40,587 nt of DNA from Nocardia amamiensis NBRC 102102 (GTDB lineage Bacteria; Actinomycetota; Actinomycetes; Mycobacteriales; Mycobacteriaceae): the NCBI RefSeq assembly GCF_001612745.1, contig NZ_BDBA01000117.1, positions 1 to 40,587 on the forward strand. The letters are read 5' to 3'. The position numbers were made by a program, and so were the translations under genes. This document shows positions 7,884-15,465 of the stretch, one piece after another (within the stretch, counting starts at the first letter, position 1; each line of letters opens with the position of its first letter). The notes under the pieces are model-generated. The model worked only from the letters and a program-made list of their open reading frames with translations. It had not been told where the DNA came from and made no database searches.

Positions 7884-8879
7884 ATGACCCAATCGCTCAT
7901 ACGTCGCGTCCGCGCCTACATGCCCGCACCCGCCGAGGCCGGCGCACCGGTCGATGACGACCAGCTCTACCGATCCGCTCTCGCCTCGGTTCGGGAGTGG
8001 GCATGGTTGCTGCTGGTACTCTGGTCGGCAGTCAGCGTGGCCGCCAACGGCTTTCACGCCTTCCTCGTGCCCTCCGCGTCGCTGCCGCCCCTGGCTACGA
8101 CCCTGGTCGGCGTGATCCCACCGATCGCCCTTATCGGAATCACCGAGTTGGTCGCGCGCCTGGTGCGACTGAGCCAGTACACCCGCCGTCTGGCCTGGGT
8201 TGTGGTGGCGACGTTGTTCTTGTCGCTGGCAATCGCCATGCTCATCGGCGCCGCAGCCTTCGCGATGTCGTTCGCCGCCGTGCGTGACTTCGCGATCATG
8301 TGCGGAGTCACACCGCGTCTGGCGGGCCTCGTTCCCTTCATCATCGACTTCTCCGTGATCGCCAGCGCGGTAGCGATCGTCGCGGAATCCATCGCGGCAA
8401 CCGGCATGGGAGAGCGTTCTGACCACCGCGAACCCGCCGAATCTCCCACTCCTAAACAGCCGCGGCGCCAGCAGCGCAGCAAAAACCGACGGCTCACACC
8501 GGTTCCGCAGCACACGACTACACCGCAGACACCTGTAGGTCCGCCAGCACCTGCCAGCGCATCGGCGACCATGCCCCCTCCGCCCGCTCCTGCTGCAATC
8601 TCCAAGACCACGCCCGCCGCCGTAGCCAAACCGCCTGCCGATCCGGCACAGAATGAGGTGCCCCAGGCTGAATCTGCGCCTGCTGAACCGCCCACACCTC
8701 CTACGGCTCCGCCAACCCGGCCGCGTTCCGCGCCTCGTGTGCACCGTTCAGCACACACCGTTCAGCCGCCGCGGCTGGTGCCGGTTACCCCCGATCCGGA
8801 ACCCGGCCAGGCCACCCGCCGCACAGGCGGCATGATCATGCCGAAACGGGTTCCACCCGTCGCAGCCGACGCGGTTTGA
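7884..8879 (+). CDS. DUF2637-type membrane protein with long proline-rich tail
   Basis: 331 aa from ATG 7884. Residues ~38-170 hold four predicted membrane helices (WAWLLLVLWSAVSVAANGFHAF; PLATTLVGVIPPIALIGI; WVVVATLFLSLAIAML; FIIDFSVIASAVAIVAE), the layout of actinobacterial DUF2637 proteins that are frequent on conjugative plasmids and integrative elements beside transfer or replication genes. The C-terminal ~160 residues are cytoplasmic, Pro/Ala/Thr-rich and end in a basic segment (TGGMIMPKRVPP). Possible role in plasmid spread between hyphae, by analogy with Spd proteins; not demonstrated. The hairpin at 8887 follows immediately. Confidence 0.65.
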   Translation: MTQSLIRRVRAYMPAPAEAGAPVDDDQLYRSALASVREWAWLLLVLWSAVSVAANGFHAFLVPSASLPPLATTLVGVIPPIALIGITELVARLVRLSQYTRRLAWVVVATLFLSLAIAMLIGAAAFAMSFAAVRDFAIMCGVTPRLAGLVPFIIDFSVIASAVAIVAESIAATGMGERSDHREPAESPTPKQPRRQQRSKNRRLTPVPQHTTTPQTPVGPPAPASASATMPPPPAPAAISKTTPAAVAKPPADPAQNEVPQAESAPAEPPTPPTAPPTRPRSAPRVHRSAHTVQPPRLVPVTPDPEPGQATRRTGGMIMPKRVPPVAADAV

Positions 8880-8886
8880 CCCTCGA

Positions 8887-8936
8887 ATGGGTGTTCTCGT
8901 GGGAACGCTGTTAGGCCCACCCACGAGAACACCCAT
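8887..8936. terminator. bidirectional hairpin between convergent genes
   Basis: A perfect 17-bp stem (8887-8903 with 8920-8936) and a 16-base loop lies between the stops of the DUF2637 gene and the converging HAD-fold gene. There is no T-run; in GC-rich actinomycetes such stems often terminate without one. Confidence 0.65.
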
Positions 8937-8978
8937 CGGCGCTGGAGGTGAGCCGCGAGGAAGGTGCGCGCGAGACGA

Positions 8979-9521
8979 TCAGGCCACGGACGGGCGCATC
9001 TCACACATATCGGTTTTGGACGCCAGTACGTCGAATTCATGACGGATCTGTCGAACACGCAAACCCAGCAGATATTCGAACGTATGCCCGGGGATCCGCC
9101 GATTACGCAAGAAATTCACGGCACGAATGTCGTCGTCTACGAATGCGCGCAGCCGTCGTTTGTATTCTGGAATTGCCCGACAATGCTGATATTTGATTCG
9201 ACGCGCATGCGTCAGGTTGTCATCCGGCCGGAGAAATAGGTCACCGTCGGGGAAATCGTGGGCAGCAAGCCAACCGAGCGTATCCATCCGTGTGGCATCG
9301 GGGAAGGTGCTGGAATAGCTCACGGTATAACCGAGACCTGCGACTGCGTGCACCAGATCCCGGTTTTCCTCGATCACCTTCGCATCCACAATTCGCGCGA
9401 AGAACTTCCGCCAAGCCGCCGGAGTGCGGCCATCCGCGAACACCGTACTGAACAAGGTCATGTCAGCCAGGCCGCCAACCACGTTGAAGACCACAACCGC
9501 GTCATCTTGTGTGAACGTCAC
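8979..9521 (-). CDS. HAD-fold protein lacking both catalytic aspartates
   Basis: 180 aa from GTG 9521, preceded by AGGTAGG five bases upstream. The protein follows the HAD phosphatase plan: motif I at FNVVGGLADM, motif II serine in YTVSYSSTFP, and motif IV acidic cluster FVDDDIRAVNFLR; the R-x-D-D-N pattern resembles the small HAD domains of phage-type polynucleotide kinase/phosphatase proteins. In motif I the usual D-x-D-G reads N-V-V-G, so both the nucleophile and the general acid are gone; each change needs only one base. It is probably a pseudo-enzyme or a recently inactivated gene. It converges on the DUF2637 gene and is not obviously in an operon. Confidence 0.6.
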   Translation of the reverse strand: MTFTQDDAVVVFNVVGGLADMTLFSTVFADGRTPAAWRKFFARIVDAKVIEENRDLVHAVAGLGYTVSYSSTFPDATRMDTLGWLAAHDFPDGDLFLRPDDNLTHARRIKYQHCRAIPEYKRRLRAFVDDDIRAVNFLRNRRIPGHTFEYLLGLRVRQIRHEFDVLASKTDMCEMRPSVA

Positions 9522-9636
9522 CGCAACCTACCTGTGTCCGTCGGTATCCCTGAAGCAGGATCAGGCCAGCCAGCCACTGCGTTAGCGCTCATCGTCGAGG
9601 TATACCAGGGCACCAGGTTACCGGTCAGGAGCCAAC

Positions 9637-10043
9637 CGCACGCGCGACGCGCCTGTACCTGACCCAACAACCCCTGGTCCAGGGCCTCCGACCTCGCTTC
9701 AACATCACAGCTCACGCGGGAGTCATCCCCGCTCGGGGGCGGACTATGCACGCCCGGACAGAAACGGCTGGCCAGCGCAAACCATCTCACCCTGAGCCAG
9801 CGAACCGCTGGGACGACACCCCGCAGTCTCATCGGCAGACGCTGCACGTGCTGACGCTCGAACATCTCCGGCGCGCCGGAGCATGATCCCCGCGACTACG
9901 CCGCACAGTCCGCGCCCGCTCATCTTGAAGCCGACGCGCGACGCGCCTGCACCACACCCAACGGCCTCAGCCCACCACTTCGCTCGAACATCCCGGTTCA
10001 CACCGAAATGATCCCCGCTCGTGCGCGGACTACACCCGCCGGG
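9637..10043 (+). repeat. diverged tandem family of ~110-bp repeats
   Basis: No gene is evident from 9522 to 10241. A block at 9637-9750 is repeated in diverged form at 9932-10043: both begin with ACGCGCGACGCGCCTG, run through a CCCAAC, and end in ATCCCCGCTCG-G-GCGGACTA. A third, partial copy lies near 9856-9910 (CGCTCGAACATC, then ATGATCCCCGC) and includes the perfect palindrome CTCCGGCGCGCCGGAG at 9866-9881. In each copy AACATC precedes the CATCCCC/GATCCCC motif by 16-17 bases. Function unknown; possibly remnants of a small mobile or regulatory repeat. Confidence 0.5.
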
Positions 10044-10241
10044 GCCAAGGCGTCATGATGGCCTGCGAGCGCAGCGCGGCACCGCGCTCATCGGTCGGCG
10101 CTTCGCAGCGCAACACGCCGCACGCCCTGGGGGCGGGCTGGTCATGCTGGTCTACGCTGGCCGGGTCGAAGCTCACCGCGGCCTGCGATGGTACCCAAAA
10201 GGCATTAACCACAACGAAATTCGACTAGAAAGAGGACGCAG

Positions 10242-10625
10242 ATGTATGAAGGGGGCTGCTTGTGCGGACGAATCCGGTTCCGCGCCGACGGTGAGGCCAA
10301 CTGGCCGCATCTGTGCTCCTGCGAGCACTGCCAGAAACTAGCAGGCGGCCCAGTGACAGCCTGGGTCGATTTCCCGCTGGCCACCTTCACCTGGACCGGC
10401 GATGGCGGCGAGCCCACCTGGTACCACACCTTCCCCACAACCAAGCGAGGGTTTTGCCCCAACTGCGGTTCGCTCGTCGCGGCGATCGACGAGGACGGCA
10501 CCGACATGGGTATCACAATGATGGCCCTCGACGACCACAGCATGCTGACCCCGGTACACCAGTCCTGTAAAGACAACGCCGTAGCGTGGCTACCCACCAT
10601 CGAAACCATCGACGCCGGCGCCTGA
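10242..10625 (+). CDS. GFA-family zinc protein
   Basis: 127 aa from ATG 10242, with AAGAGGA five bases upstream. It has the GFA (glutathione-dependent formaldehyde-activating enzyme-like) cysteine layout: C6-x-C8, C25-x-C27-x2-C30, and GFCPNCGS. These small beta-rich proteins bind structural and catalytic zinc and act on thiol adducts or other small carbonyl compounds; most family members have no proven substrate. It appears to be a single-gene unit between the repeat family and a decayed minus-strand gene. Confidence 0.8.
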   Translation: MYEGGCLCGRIRFRADGEANWPHLCSCEHCQKLAGGPVTAWVDFPLATFTWTGDGGEPTWYHTFPTTKRGFCPNCGSLVAAIDEDGTDMGITMMALDDHSMLTPVHQSCKDNAVAWLPTIETIDAGA

Positions 10626-10648
10626 CCGCAACTCAGCATCATCCCACC

Positions 10649-10947
10649 CTAGTTTTCGCGGATGCCGCCAGGGGTACGGCCACGTGTCGCGCGCAGCCGA
10701 GAGTCGGCTTCGGTGAGCAGGTAGATGTAGCGCTCGACCCCGGTTTGGATACTCGAGCGCCAGTAGCGGGCGTCGATCGCGACGCGCAACGGCTAAGCCA
10801 CGGGCGCCCGAGCGCACCACCACCCGTGTGCCGAGTTCAGCGACCCAGGTATCGGTGGTCAGGAAGTCCAAGACGACCTCGCCGAGTTCGCCCACCGCTG
10901 GCCGACGAACTCGGCGGCCAGATCCAGGGGCGTTGTGGCGGGCTCAT
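10649..10947 (-). pseudogene. frameshifted gene remnant downstream of the MccF-like gene
   Basis: An ATG at 10947 overlaps the stop of the MccF-like gene (ATGA), but the coding signal then jumps between frames. Successive segments with good codon bias read TTPLDLAAEFVGQRW, then GELGEVVLDFLTTDTWVAEL, then VAIDARYWRSSIQTGVERYI, ending at a stop at 10649-10651 after PGGIREN. At least two frameshifts are needed to join them. The gene was probably co-transcribed with the MccF-like gene. I do not recognise the family with confidence. Confidence 0.4.
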
Positions 10948-11885
10948 GCGGTCACCAGGTTCTCGAGGTACCGCAACACCGGGCGCGGTCCGGTCAGGTC
11001 GAGTTGGACATCCAGGCCCAGCGGTAGAGCGAATTTCGTTGGCGTGTGCCCGAATTCGGCGCCGGTGACGACCGGGAAGCCGCCGCCGACACAGCGCAGG
11101 ATCAGATCGTCGTAGGAAGCATCCGGAGCGTCCTCGCGGGGGCTGTCGACCGGGACCGCGACCAGCAGGCCCGCAATCGCATCGAACACCCCGGCCAGGC
11201 GCAGATGGGTTAGGGCTGCGTCGACCTGCACCCAGGGCACGAACACCTCTTCCAGGATCAGCACCGCCCCGGTCAGGTCCGGCATCCACGGGGTTCCGAT
11301 CAGTGCCCGGATCGTGCCCAGATGCCCGCCGGCCACCGGCCCAGAGAACGAGGCCCCCGCCCCGCGTGGGATGCGCCAGCCCGGTCCGGGTACCACGATG
11401 TCCTTGATCGGGCCGGACACGATCTGCCAGAACGATTCCGCGGTGGCCTCGTTGACCTGGGGCCGGGAGAAGTCAAACCCGGTCGGGCCGTGCAGGGTGA
11501 CCAGCCCGGTACGGGCGGTGATGGCGTTGGCCAGCACCACCGGGTCCGACAGCGCCGTGAATACAGTCGGGTTCGCGGCGATGGTGTCGTAGTCGAGCAG
11601 GTCGAGCAGCTGCGCGGCGCCCTTGCCGCCGGTGGCCGGCACGATCAGATCGACGCTCGGATCGGCGAACGCCGCCATCAGGTCGGCGGCTCGGTCGGCG
11701 GGCGATCCGGCGAGGTAGCCGGTCGCGGCCCGCGCGTGCGTCCCCACGGTGACCGGGCGACCGGTCCCCTCGAAGTAGGCGACGAGTCGATCCAGTTCGT
11801 CGGCGGGGATGGGCGAGGAGGTGGAGACGATCGCGACGCGGCTGTCCGGCGTCACCGCCGGCGGATTGATCACGGGGCGGGTCAT
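10944..11885 (-). CDS. S66-family peptidase, MccF / LD-carboxypeptidase-like
   Basis: 313 aa from ATG 11885, with AGGAG at good spacing upstream. It has the S66 serine peptidase layout: nucleophile in FTALSDPVVL (Ser113), preceded by PATGGKGAAQLLDLLDYD, then the glutamate in LILEEVFVP (~212) and the histidine in FGHTPTKF (280), matching the Ser-Glu-His triad. Two functions are known in this family: L,D-carboxypeptidases trimming peptidoglycan tetrapeptide, and MccF, which cleaves the amide linking amino acid and nucleotide in processed microcin C for self-immunity. Next to a nucleotide-modifying cluster, the MccF role is the more attractive. Cytoplasmic: no signal peptide is visible. Confidence 0.8.
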   Translation of the reverse strand: MTRPVINPPAVTPDSRVAIVSTSSPIPADELDRLVAYFEGTGRPVTVGTHARAATGYLAGSPADRAADLMAAFADPSVDLIVPATGGKGAAQLLDLLDYDTIAANPTVFTALSDPVVLANAITARTGLVTLHGPTGFDFSRPQVNEATAESFWQIVSGPIKDIVVPGPGWRIPRGAGASFSGPVAGGHLGTIRALIGTPWMPDLTGAVLILEEVFVPWVQVDAALTHLRLAGVFDAIAGLLVAVPVDSPREDAPDASYDDLILRCVGGGFPVVTGAEFGHTPTKFALPLGLDVQLDLTGPRPVLRYLENLVTA

Positions 11886-12116
11886 CGGTGCGGTTCTCCT
11901 GCTCGTGTCGGGCCACCGGCGCCATGCTGGGTGTTCGTCGTCAAGGCCGATCACGGGTAGTCCAGCTGACGACCTGAACACCGGCTGCCATGCCCGGGCC
12001 GTGCACTACGATATCGACGGCTGTCAGCCCAGGGCCTGCTTTCTGGTCACAATGCGAGAATCCAAAGCACGCTTACCGAGGGAGTTTTCAAGTGGGGGGT
12101 ATCAGGTCGTCCCTTG

Positions 12117-12734
12117 CTAGTGTCGGCCGATTCGGCCGATGTTGGCGGAAAACTCCAGCCACCAGGTAGCGGGGTCCGTTTCGAGTGCTGCTTGGCCGAG
12201 CGCTTTGCCGGTCGGGGTGAGCAGGGCGTCGAGCATCGTGTCTTTGAACACCTGCATGTTCCGGTTGCCTGCGGCTTCGTATTCGCAGGCTTGGAGTAGG
12301 CATTCGAGTTTGTCCGCGTCATGGGAGCAGCGGGCTTCCAGCGTCGCATCTGCCCCCTTGCACGACTCGTGTTCGTCGACGAGCTCGCGAATTCTGGCCG
12401 CGATGGTGTCCGGAAGGCATTTGGTCTGGTCGCGGATGACATCGCGTGCATCTGCGGTTGTGACGTACCTGCGGCTGACGGCGTTCTTGTCGCCGAGGCG
12501 CGTTTCCGGGAGGTCGTGGAACGCGCCAAGGGTGGCGGCTCGGTCGGGGTTGGGTGAGCCTTCCAGGAGGGCGATGATGTAGGCCAGCACTGCGGTGCGG
12601 TGGCTGTGCTCGGCGACCGATTCAGGGTTGGGGACCAGGGCGTTCTCCCAGCCGTCGCGGGCCAGTTTCTTGAGGCGCCCTGTCTCGTAGCCGAACACCG
12701 CGATGCCCTGAAACTCATTGTCCGACATCGTCAT
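12117..12734 (-). CDS. HD-domain phosphohydrolase, YfbR-like 5'-nucleotidase
   Basis: 205 aa, starting at the ATGA overlap with the XRE gene stop, with AGGAG upstream inside that gene. The HD metal site is clear: ESVAEHSHRTAVLAYIIA, then GAFHDLPETRLGD, then HDADKLECLLQACEY, the arrangement of the YfbR/HDDC2 5'-deoxynucleotidase group, which dephosphorylate (deoxy)nucleoside monophosphates using divalent metal. Typical length for the family. It is co-transcribed with the XRE regulator and lies beside folE, so it could act on pathway nucleotides or on host nucleotide pools. A 230-bp gap separates it from the MccF-like gene, which may have its own promoter. Confidence 0.8.
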   Translation of the reverse strand: MTMSDNEFQGIAVFGYETGRLKKLARDGWENALVPNPESVAEHSHRTAVLAYIIALLEGSPNPDRAATLGAFHDLPETRLGDKNAVSRRYVTTADARDVIRDQTKCLPDTIAARIRELVDEHESCKGADATLEARCSHDADKLECLLQACEYEAAGNRNMQVFKDTMLDALLTPTGKALGQAALETDPATWWLEFSANIGRIGRH

Positions 12735-13801
12735 TCGCTCCTAACAAGGTAGAACACCTGGTCTAGGCACCGCCGCGCGTTCGGACTGAATCCCTCGCTG
12801 GTCAGTGCGGTCTCGACGGTAGACGATATTCGTCCCCGCCATCGTGGATCGGTCGCGAGTCGGCGCCGGGTAGCCAGCAGAGCGGTCAGCGTGTGGATAC
12901 ACAGCTCCCGATAGGGCGCGTGCACGATGCCATCGAGGAGACCGGCGAGCAGGCGGTCACCAGACCAGGTATCAGTGCTGGCCAGGAACATCGCAGAGTC
13001 CCGGTCCCAGGTGCCTGCGATGTCACCGGCCCAATACGCCCAGTAGGTCAGGTTGATCAGCGCGTTGCGGTCCTCGATGCCGCCCGCCGATATGAACCGC
13101 TCCAACGGCTCGGTGTCACCGACGGCGGCCGCGCTCACCGCCGCGGAGCGAGTCAGCGCCCACTCTGGGGACCACTGCCGCAGCTCGCTGTGCGGCCGTC
13201 GCATCGTGCGCCGGACCTGGTCGGCGATCCAGTCCTGCGAACCGTCGTGCCGGGCAACGAGATACATGGTCTGACGGCGCAATTGGGCTGCGGTCGCGCC
13301 GCCGGGCCGTGCGGAGTCGGCCACTTCGCGCAGGCTGTCCACCACCTGATCGCGAGCACTGTCCGGGATGTGCAGGACCGCGGTGGTCTCACGCAATTCG
13401 CGTGGTAGCCGTCCGGTGAGCGCCCAGGAGATCAGGTCACTGGTGACGCGGTTCGGGACGGTCAAGGCCAGCGGGTGCTGTTCGGGGTCGCTGGTGTCGA
13501 AGGCGCTGAGCAGGTCATCGACGGCCAGCGCGGTGTCCCACAACGACATCAGCTCGGGCGATGCGCCGAGCCCGACCAGGGTGCGCTTGACCGCCCCCAG
13601 TCGCGAGAAGGACAGGTGGATCAGGGGTTTGGTGCCCAATTCCCAGCCTTGTACGGTCTTTTCCGCCACCTCGAACCGTTGGGCCAGCTGGAATTGGCTG
13701 TGGCCGAGGGATCGGCGGATCGTGGCCAGCATCGCCCCGGCCACCCGTCCGGACAGCGCACTCCTCCCGGCAGTAGGTGATCTACCCGCCGAGTCCGGCA
13801 T
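12731..13801 (-). CDS. XRE-family regulator with large C-terminal sensor region
   Basis: 356 aa from ATG 13801, preceded by GAGGAG. Residues ~20-65 hold the helix-turn-helix (LATIRRSLGHSQFQLAQRFE, VAEKTVQGWELG). The remaining ~290 residues are helical, similar in style to the long C-terminal repeats of actinobacterial pathway-specific XRE proteins, but no ligand site is obvious. It is divergent from folE; the 135-bp intergenic region holds the promoter/operator block shared with queD, so this protein is the obvious candidate for recognising that block. It is translationally coupled to the HD gene. Confidence 0.75.
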   Translation of the reverse strand: MPDSAGRSPTAGRSALSGRVAGAMLATIRRSLGHSQFQLAQRFEVAEKTVQGWELGTKPLIHLSFSRLGAVKRTLVGLGASPELMSLWDTALAVDDLLSAFDTSDPEQHPLALTVPNRVTSDLISWALTGRLPRELRETTAVLHIPDSARDQVVDSLREVADSARPGGATAAQLRRQTMYLVARHDGSQDWIADQVRRTMRRPHSELRQWSPEWALTRSAAVSAAAVGDTEPLERFISAGGIEDRNALINLTYWAYWAGDIAGTWDRDSAMFLASTDTWSGDRLLAGLLDGIVHAPYRELCIHTLTALLATRRRLATDPRWRGRISSTVETALTSEGFSPNARRCLDQVFYLVRSE

Positions 13802-13825
13802 GTCGCGCTCCTCGTCGCCCGAAAG

Positions 13826-13870
13826 ACCTACTCGCAGTGAGTTCTTCGGTCCGCTCCGAATTCCTAGGGT
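13826..13870 (+). promoter_or_regulatory. folE promoter with operator shared with queD
   Basis: Operator ACCTACTCGCAGTGAG (13826-13841) runs into a -35 TTCTTC (13842-13847), a 17-base spacer, and -10 TAGGGT (13865-13870), 66 bases upstream of the folE ATG. The first 22 bases are identical, in the same relative orientation, to the block upstream of queD, where the spacer is also 17 bases. The operator has an ACTC-N5-GAGT dyad. A site abutting a poor -35 suggests an activator. Confidence 0.75.
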
Positions 13871-13936
13871 GGAACGGACGCTGCACCTTCATCTCATCAC
13901 GGGCGTTGTGCCGTGTGCTGCTGTTTAGGAGATCAG

Positions 13937-14569
13937 ATGCTCAACCACCTCGCATCCGCACCCGTGGTCGACCTCGCCGCCGCCGGCACGTCACGGCGGC
14001 GCGTCACCGCAGCCGAGACCGCCGGACGCGATCTCGACGCGGCTACTGCGGCGGCCGCCGCCATGTTGTCGGCGCTGGGGGTGGACGTGTCGGCAGAGTC
14101 GTTGCGCGACACCCCGTTGCGGATGGCGCGGGCATACGAGGAGATGCTCAGCCCGCCCGAATTCGACCTCACGGTGTTCCCGAATAGCGAGGCATACCAG
14201 CAGCTGGTGCTGACTCGCGACATCGCGTTCAGGTCGCTGTGCGAGCACCATTTCCTGCCGTTCGTCGGCGTCGCGCACGTGGGATATCTGCCAGGCGATC
14301 GCCTCGTCGGCCTGTCGAAGCTAGCGCGGGTGGTGACGATGTTCGCCCGGCGTCCGCAGACTCAGGAGCGGATGACCGAGCAGATCGCGGGGTGGCTGCA
14401 CGATCAGCTCGACGCCCGCGGCGTCGGCGTGGTGGTTCGCGCCGAACACCTGTGCATGACGATGCGCGGCGCGCAGTCGCCCGGCGCGACCACTCTGACC
14501 TCGGCGTGGCGCGGTCTGCTGCTCGACGAGCCGAGCCGACGCGAGGAATTCCACACCGCGGTCCGATGA
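13937..14569 (+). CDS. folE: GTP cyclohydrolase I
   Basis: 210 aa from ATG 13937, with AGGAG just upstream. FolE converts GTP to dihydroneopterin triphosphate and formate, the entry to both folate and 7-deazaguanine biosynthesis. The zinc ligands are present: C102 in LCEHHFLPF, H105, and C173 in EHLCMTMRG, together with GLSKLARVVTMFARRPQTQE. Length is normal for the family. As a cytoplasmic homodecameric enzyme it would supply QueD, encoded 11 kb away on the opposite strand but behind the same operator. A housekeeping folE elsewhere in the genome is likely, making this a dedicated paralogue; that is inference. Confidence 0.95.
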   Translation: MLNHLASAPVVDLAAAGTSRRRVTAAETAGRDLDAATAAAAAMLSALGVDVSAESLRDTPLRMARAYEEMLSPPEFDLTVFPNSEAYQQLVLTRDIAFRSLCEHHFLPFVGVAHVGYLPGDRLVGLSKLARVVTMFARRPQTQERMTEQIAGWLHDQLDARGVGVVVRAEHLCMTMRGAQSPGATTLTSAWRGLLLDEPSRREEFHTAVR

Positions 14570-14874
14570 GGTCACAGCCGAACGGCAGCGGGCACAGAAA
14601 GTATCACGGGTCTTGCTTTGCGCCAACCGATTTCGCCGAGTGTGCGGTGACGTGGCCGCCTGGCAGCAGTCGAGTGACCACGCCGGAATGTCCCCGTTTG
14701 CGGGTCCTTCGATCGGTGTCCGGCGTGGTATCCGCACGCCGCCAGATCCAGGCTTGTACAGTACGGGCGACCTTGTACGCCAAGCGCTTTCCACGGAGCT
14801 GACTGTGTCGCGTTTCAATGCTCACATCCGGGCAGGAAATCCCGAGGGACCTGCGGCTGTGACGGGGGTGCGTC
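14570..14874 (+). other. intergenic region between folE and the NUDIX gene
   Basis: No gene can be supported. CTTGTAC occurs twice, 17 bases apart (about 14754 and 14771), adjoining GTACAGTAC, which may be an operator or a weak promoter for the NUDIX gene. There is no clear terminator after folE, so read-through into the NUDIX gene is possible. Confidence 0.35.
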
Positions 14875-15429
14875 GTGGCGATCAGTGACTCGGACATCGC
14901 GGAGGCGATCGCGGCCTATCTCGAGATCTATCCGGACGAGGCCGCGGATCTGGCCGAGCCGATCGAACTCCTCGGGCGGGGCGAGAACTTCGCGTGGCGC
15001 CGGACATTCCCGATGCACGCGACCGCAGGGGCATTGCTGGTCCGTGATGGAGAGATCCTGTTGGTGGAACACCGCGCGTACGGGCTCACGCTTCAGCCAG
15101 GCGGGCACCTCGAGCCGGAGTCCGATGCCTCGCTCGTCGACGCCGCGCTGCGCGAGCTGGCCGAGGAGACCGGCTTGGACCCCAGCCACGTCGTGCTGGC
15201 CTCGCCGATCCCGAGTTACATCGAGTTCGGCGCGGTGCCGGCCCGCCCGAACAAAGACGAGCCGCCGCACTTCCATTTGGACTTCGGATTCGCCTTCACC
15301 ACGACGCAGGCCGATATCGGAGATCTCCAGGCATCAGAGGTAACCGGCGCCGCGTGGTACCCGCTCGCCGAGGCCGAACGCCGTGTCGGGCCCCGCATCG
15401 CGCGAGCGATCAGCACTCCAGCCCGCTGA
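14875..15429 (+). CDS. NUDIX hydrolase
   Basis: 184 aa from GTG 14875, with a GGGGG run upstream. The NUDIX box is GGHLEPESDASLVDAALREL followed by AEETGL, two residues longer than the strict consensus in its first half, a form common in actinobacterial NUDIX proteins; the metal-binding REL-x-EE-x-G part is intact. NUDIX enzymes hydrolyse nucleoside diphosphates linked to another moiety. Substrate unknown; a role in removing pyrophosphate from a pathway nucleotide or clearing a toxic triphosphate would fit. It converges on the DsbA-like gene with 36 bases between the stops. Confidence 0.85.
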   Translation: MAISDSDIAEAIAAYLEIYPDEAADLAEPIELLGRGENFAWRRTFPMHATAGALLVRDGEILLVEHRAYGLTLQPGGHLEPESDASLVDAALRELAEETGLDPSHVVLASPIPSYIEFGAVPARPNKDEPPHFHLDFGFAFTTTQADIGDLQASEVTGAAWYPLAEAERRVGPRIARAISTPAR

Positions 15430-15465
15430 CCACGCCCCGTTGGGTCGGTCGGTCGATCACCGCGT

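Noticed and set aside
9700..10043. Possible type I-E CRISPR array
   Set aside because: Only three poorly conserved, irregularly spaced copies, no uniform spacers and no cas genes.
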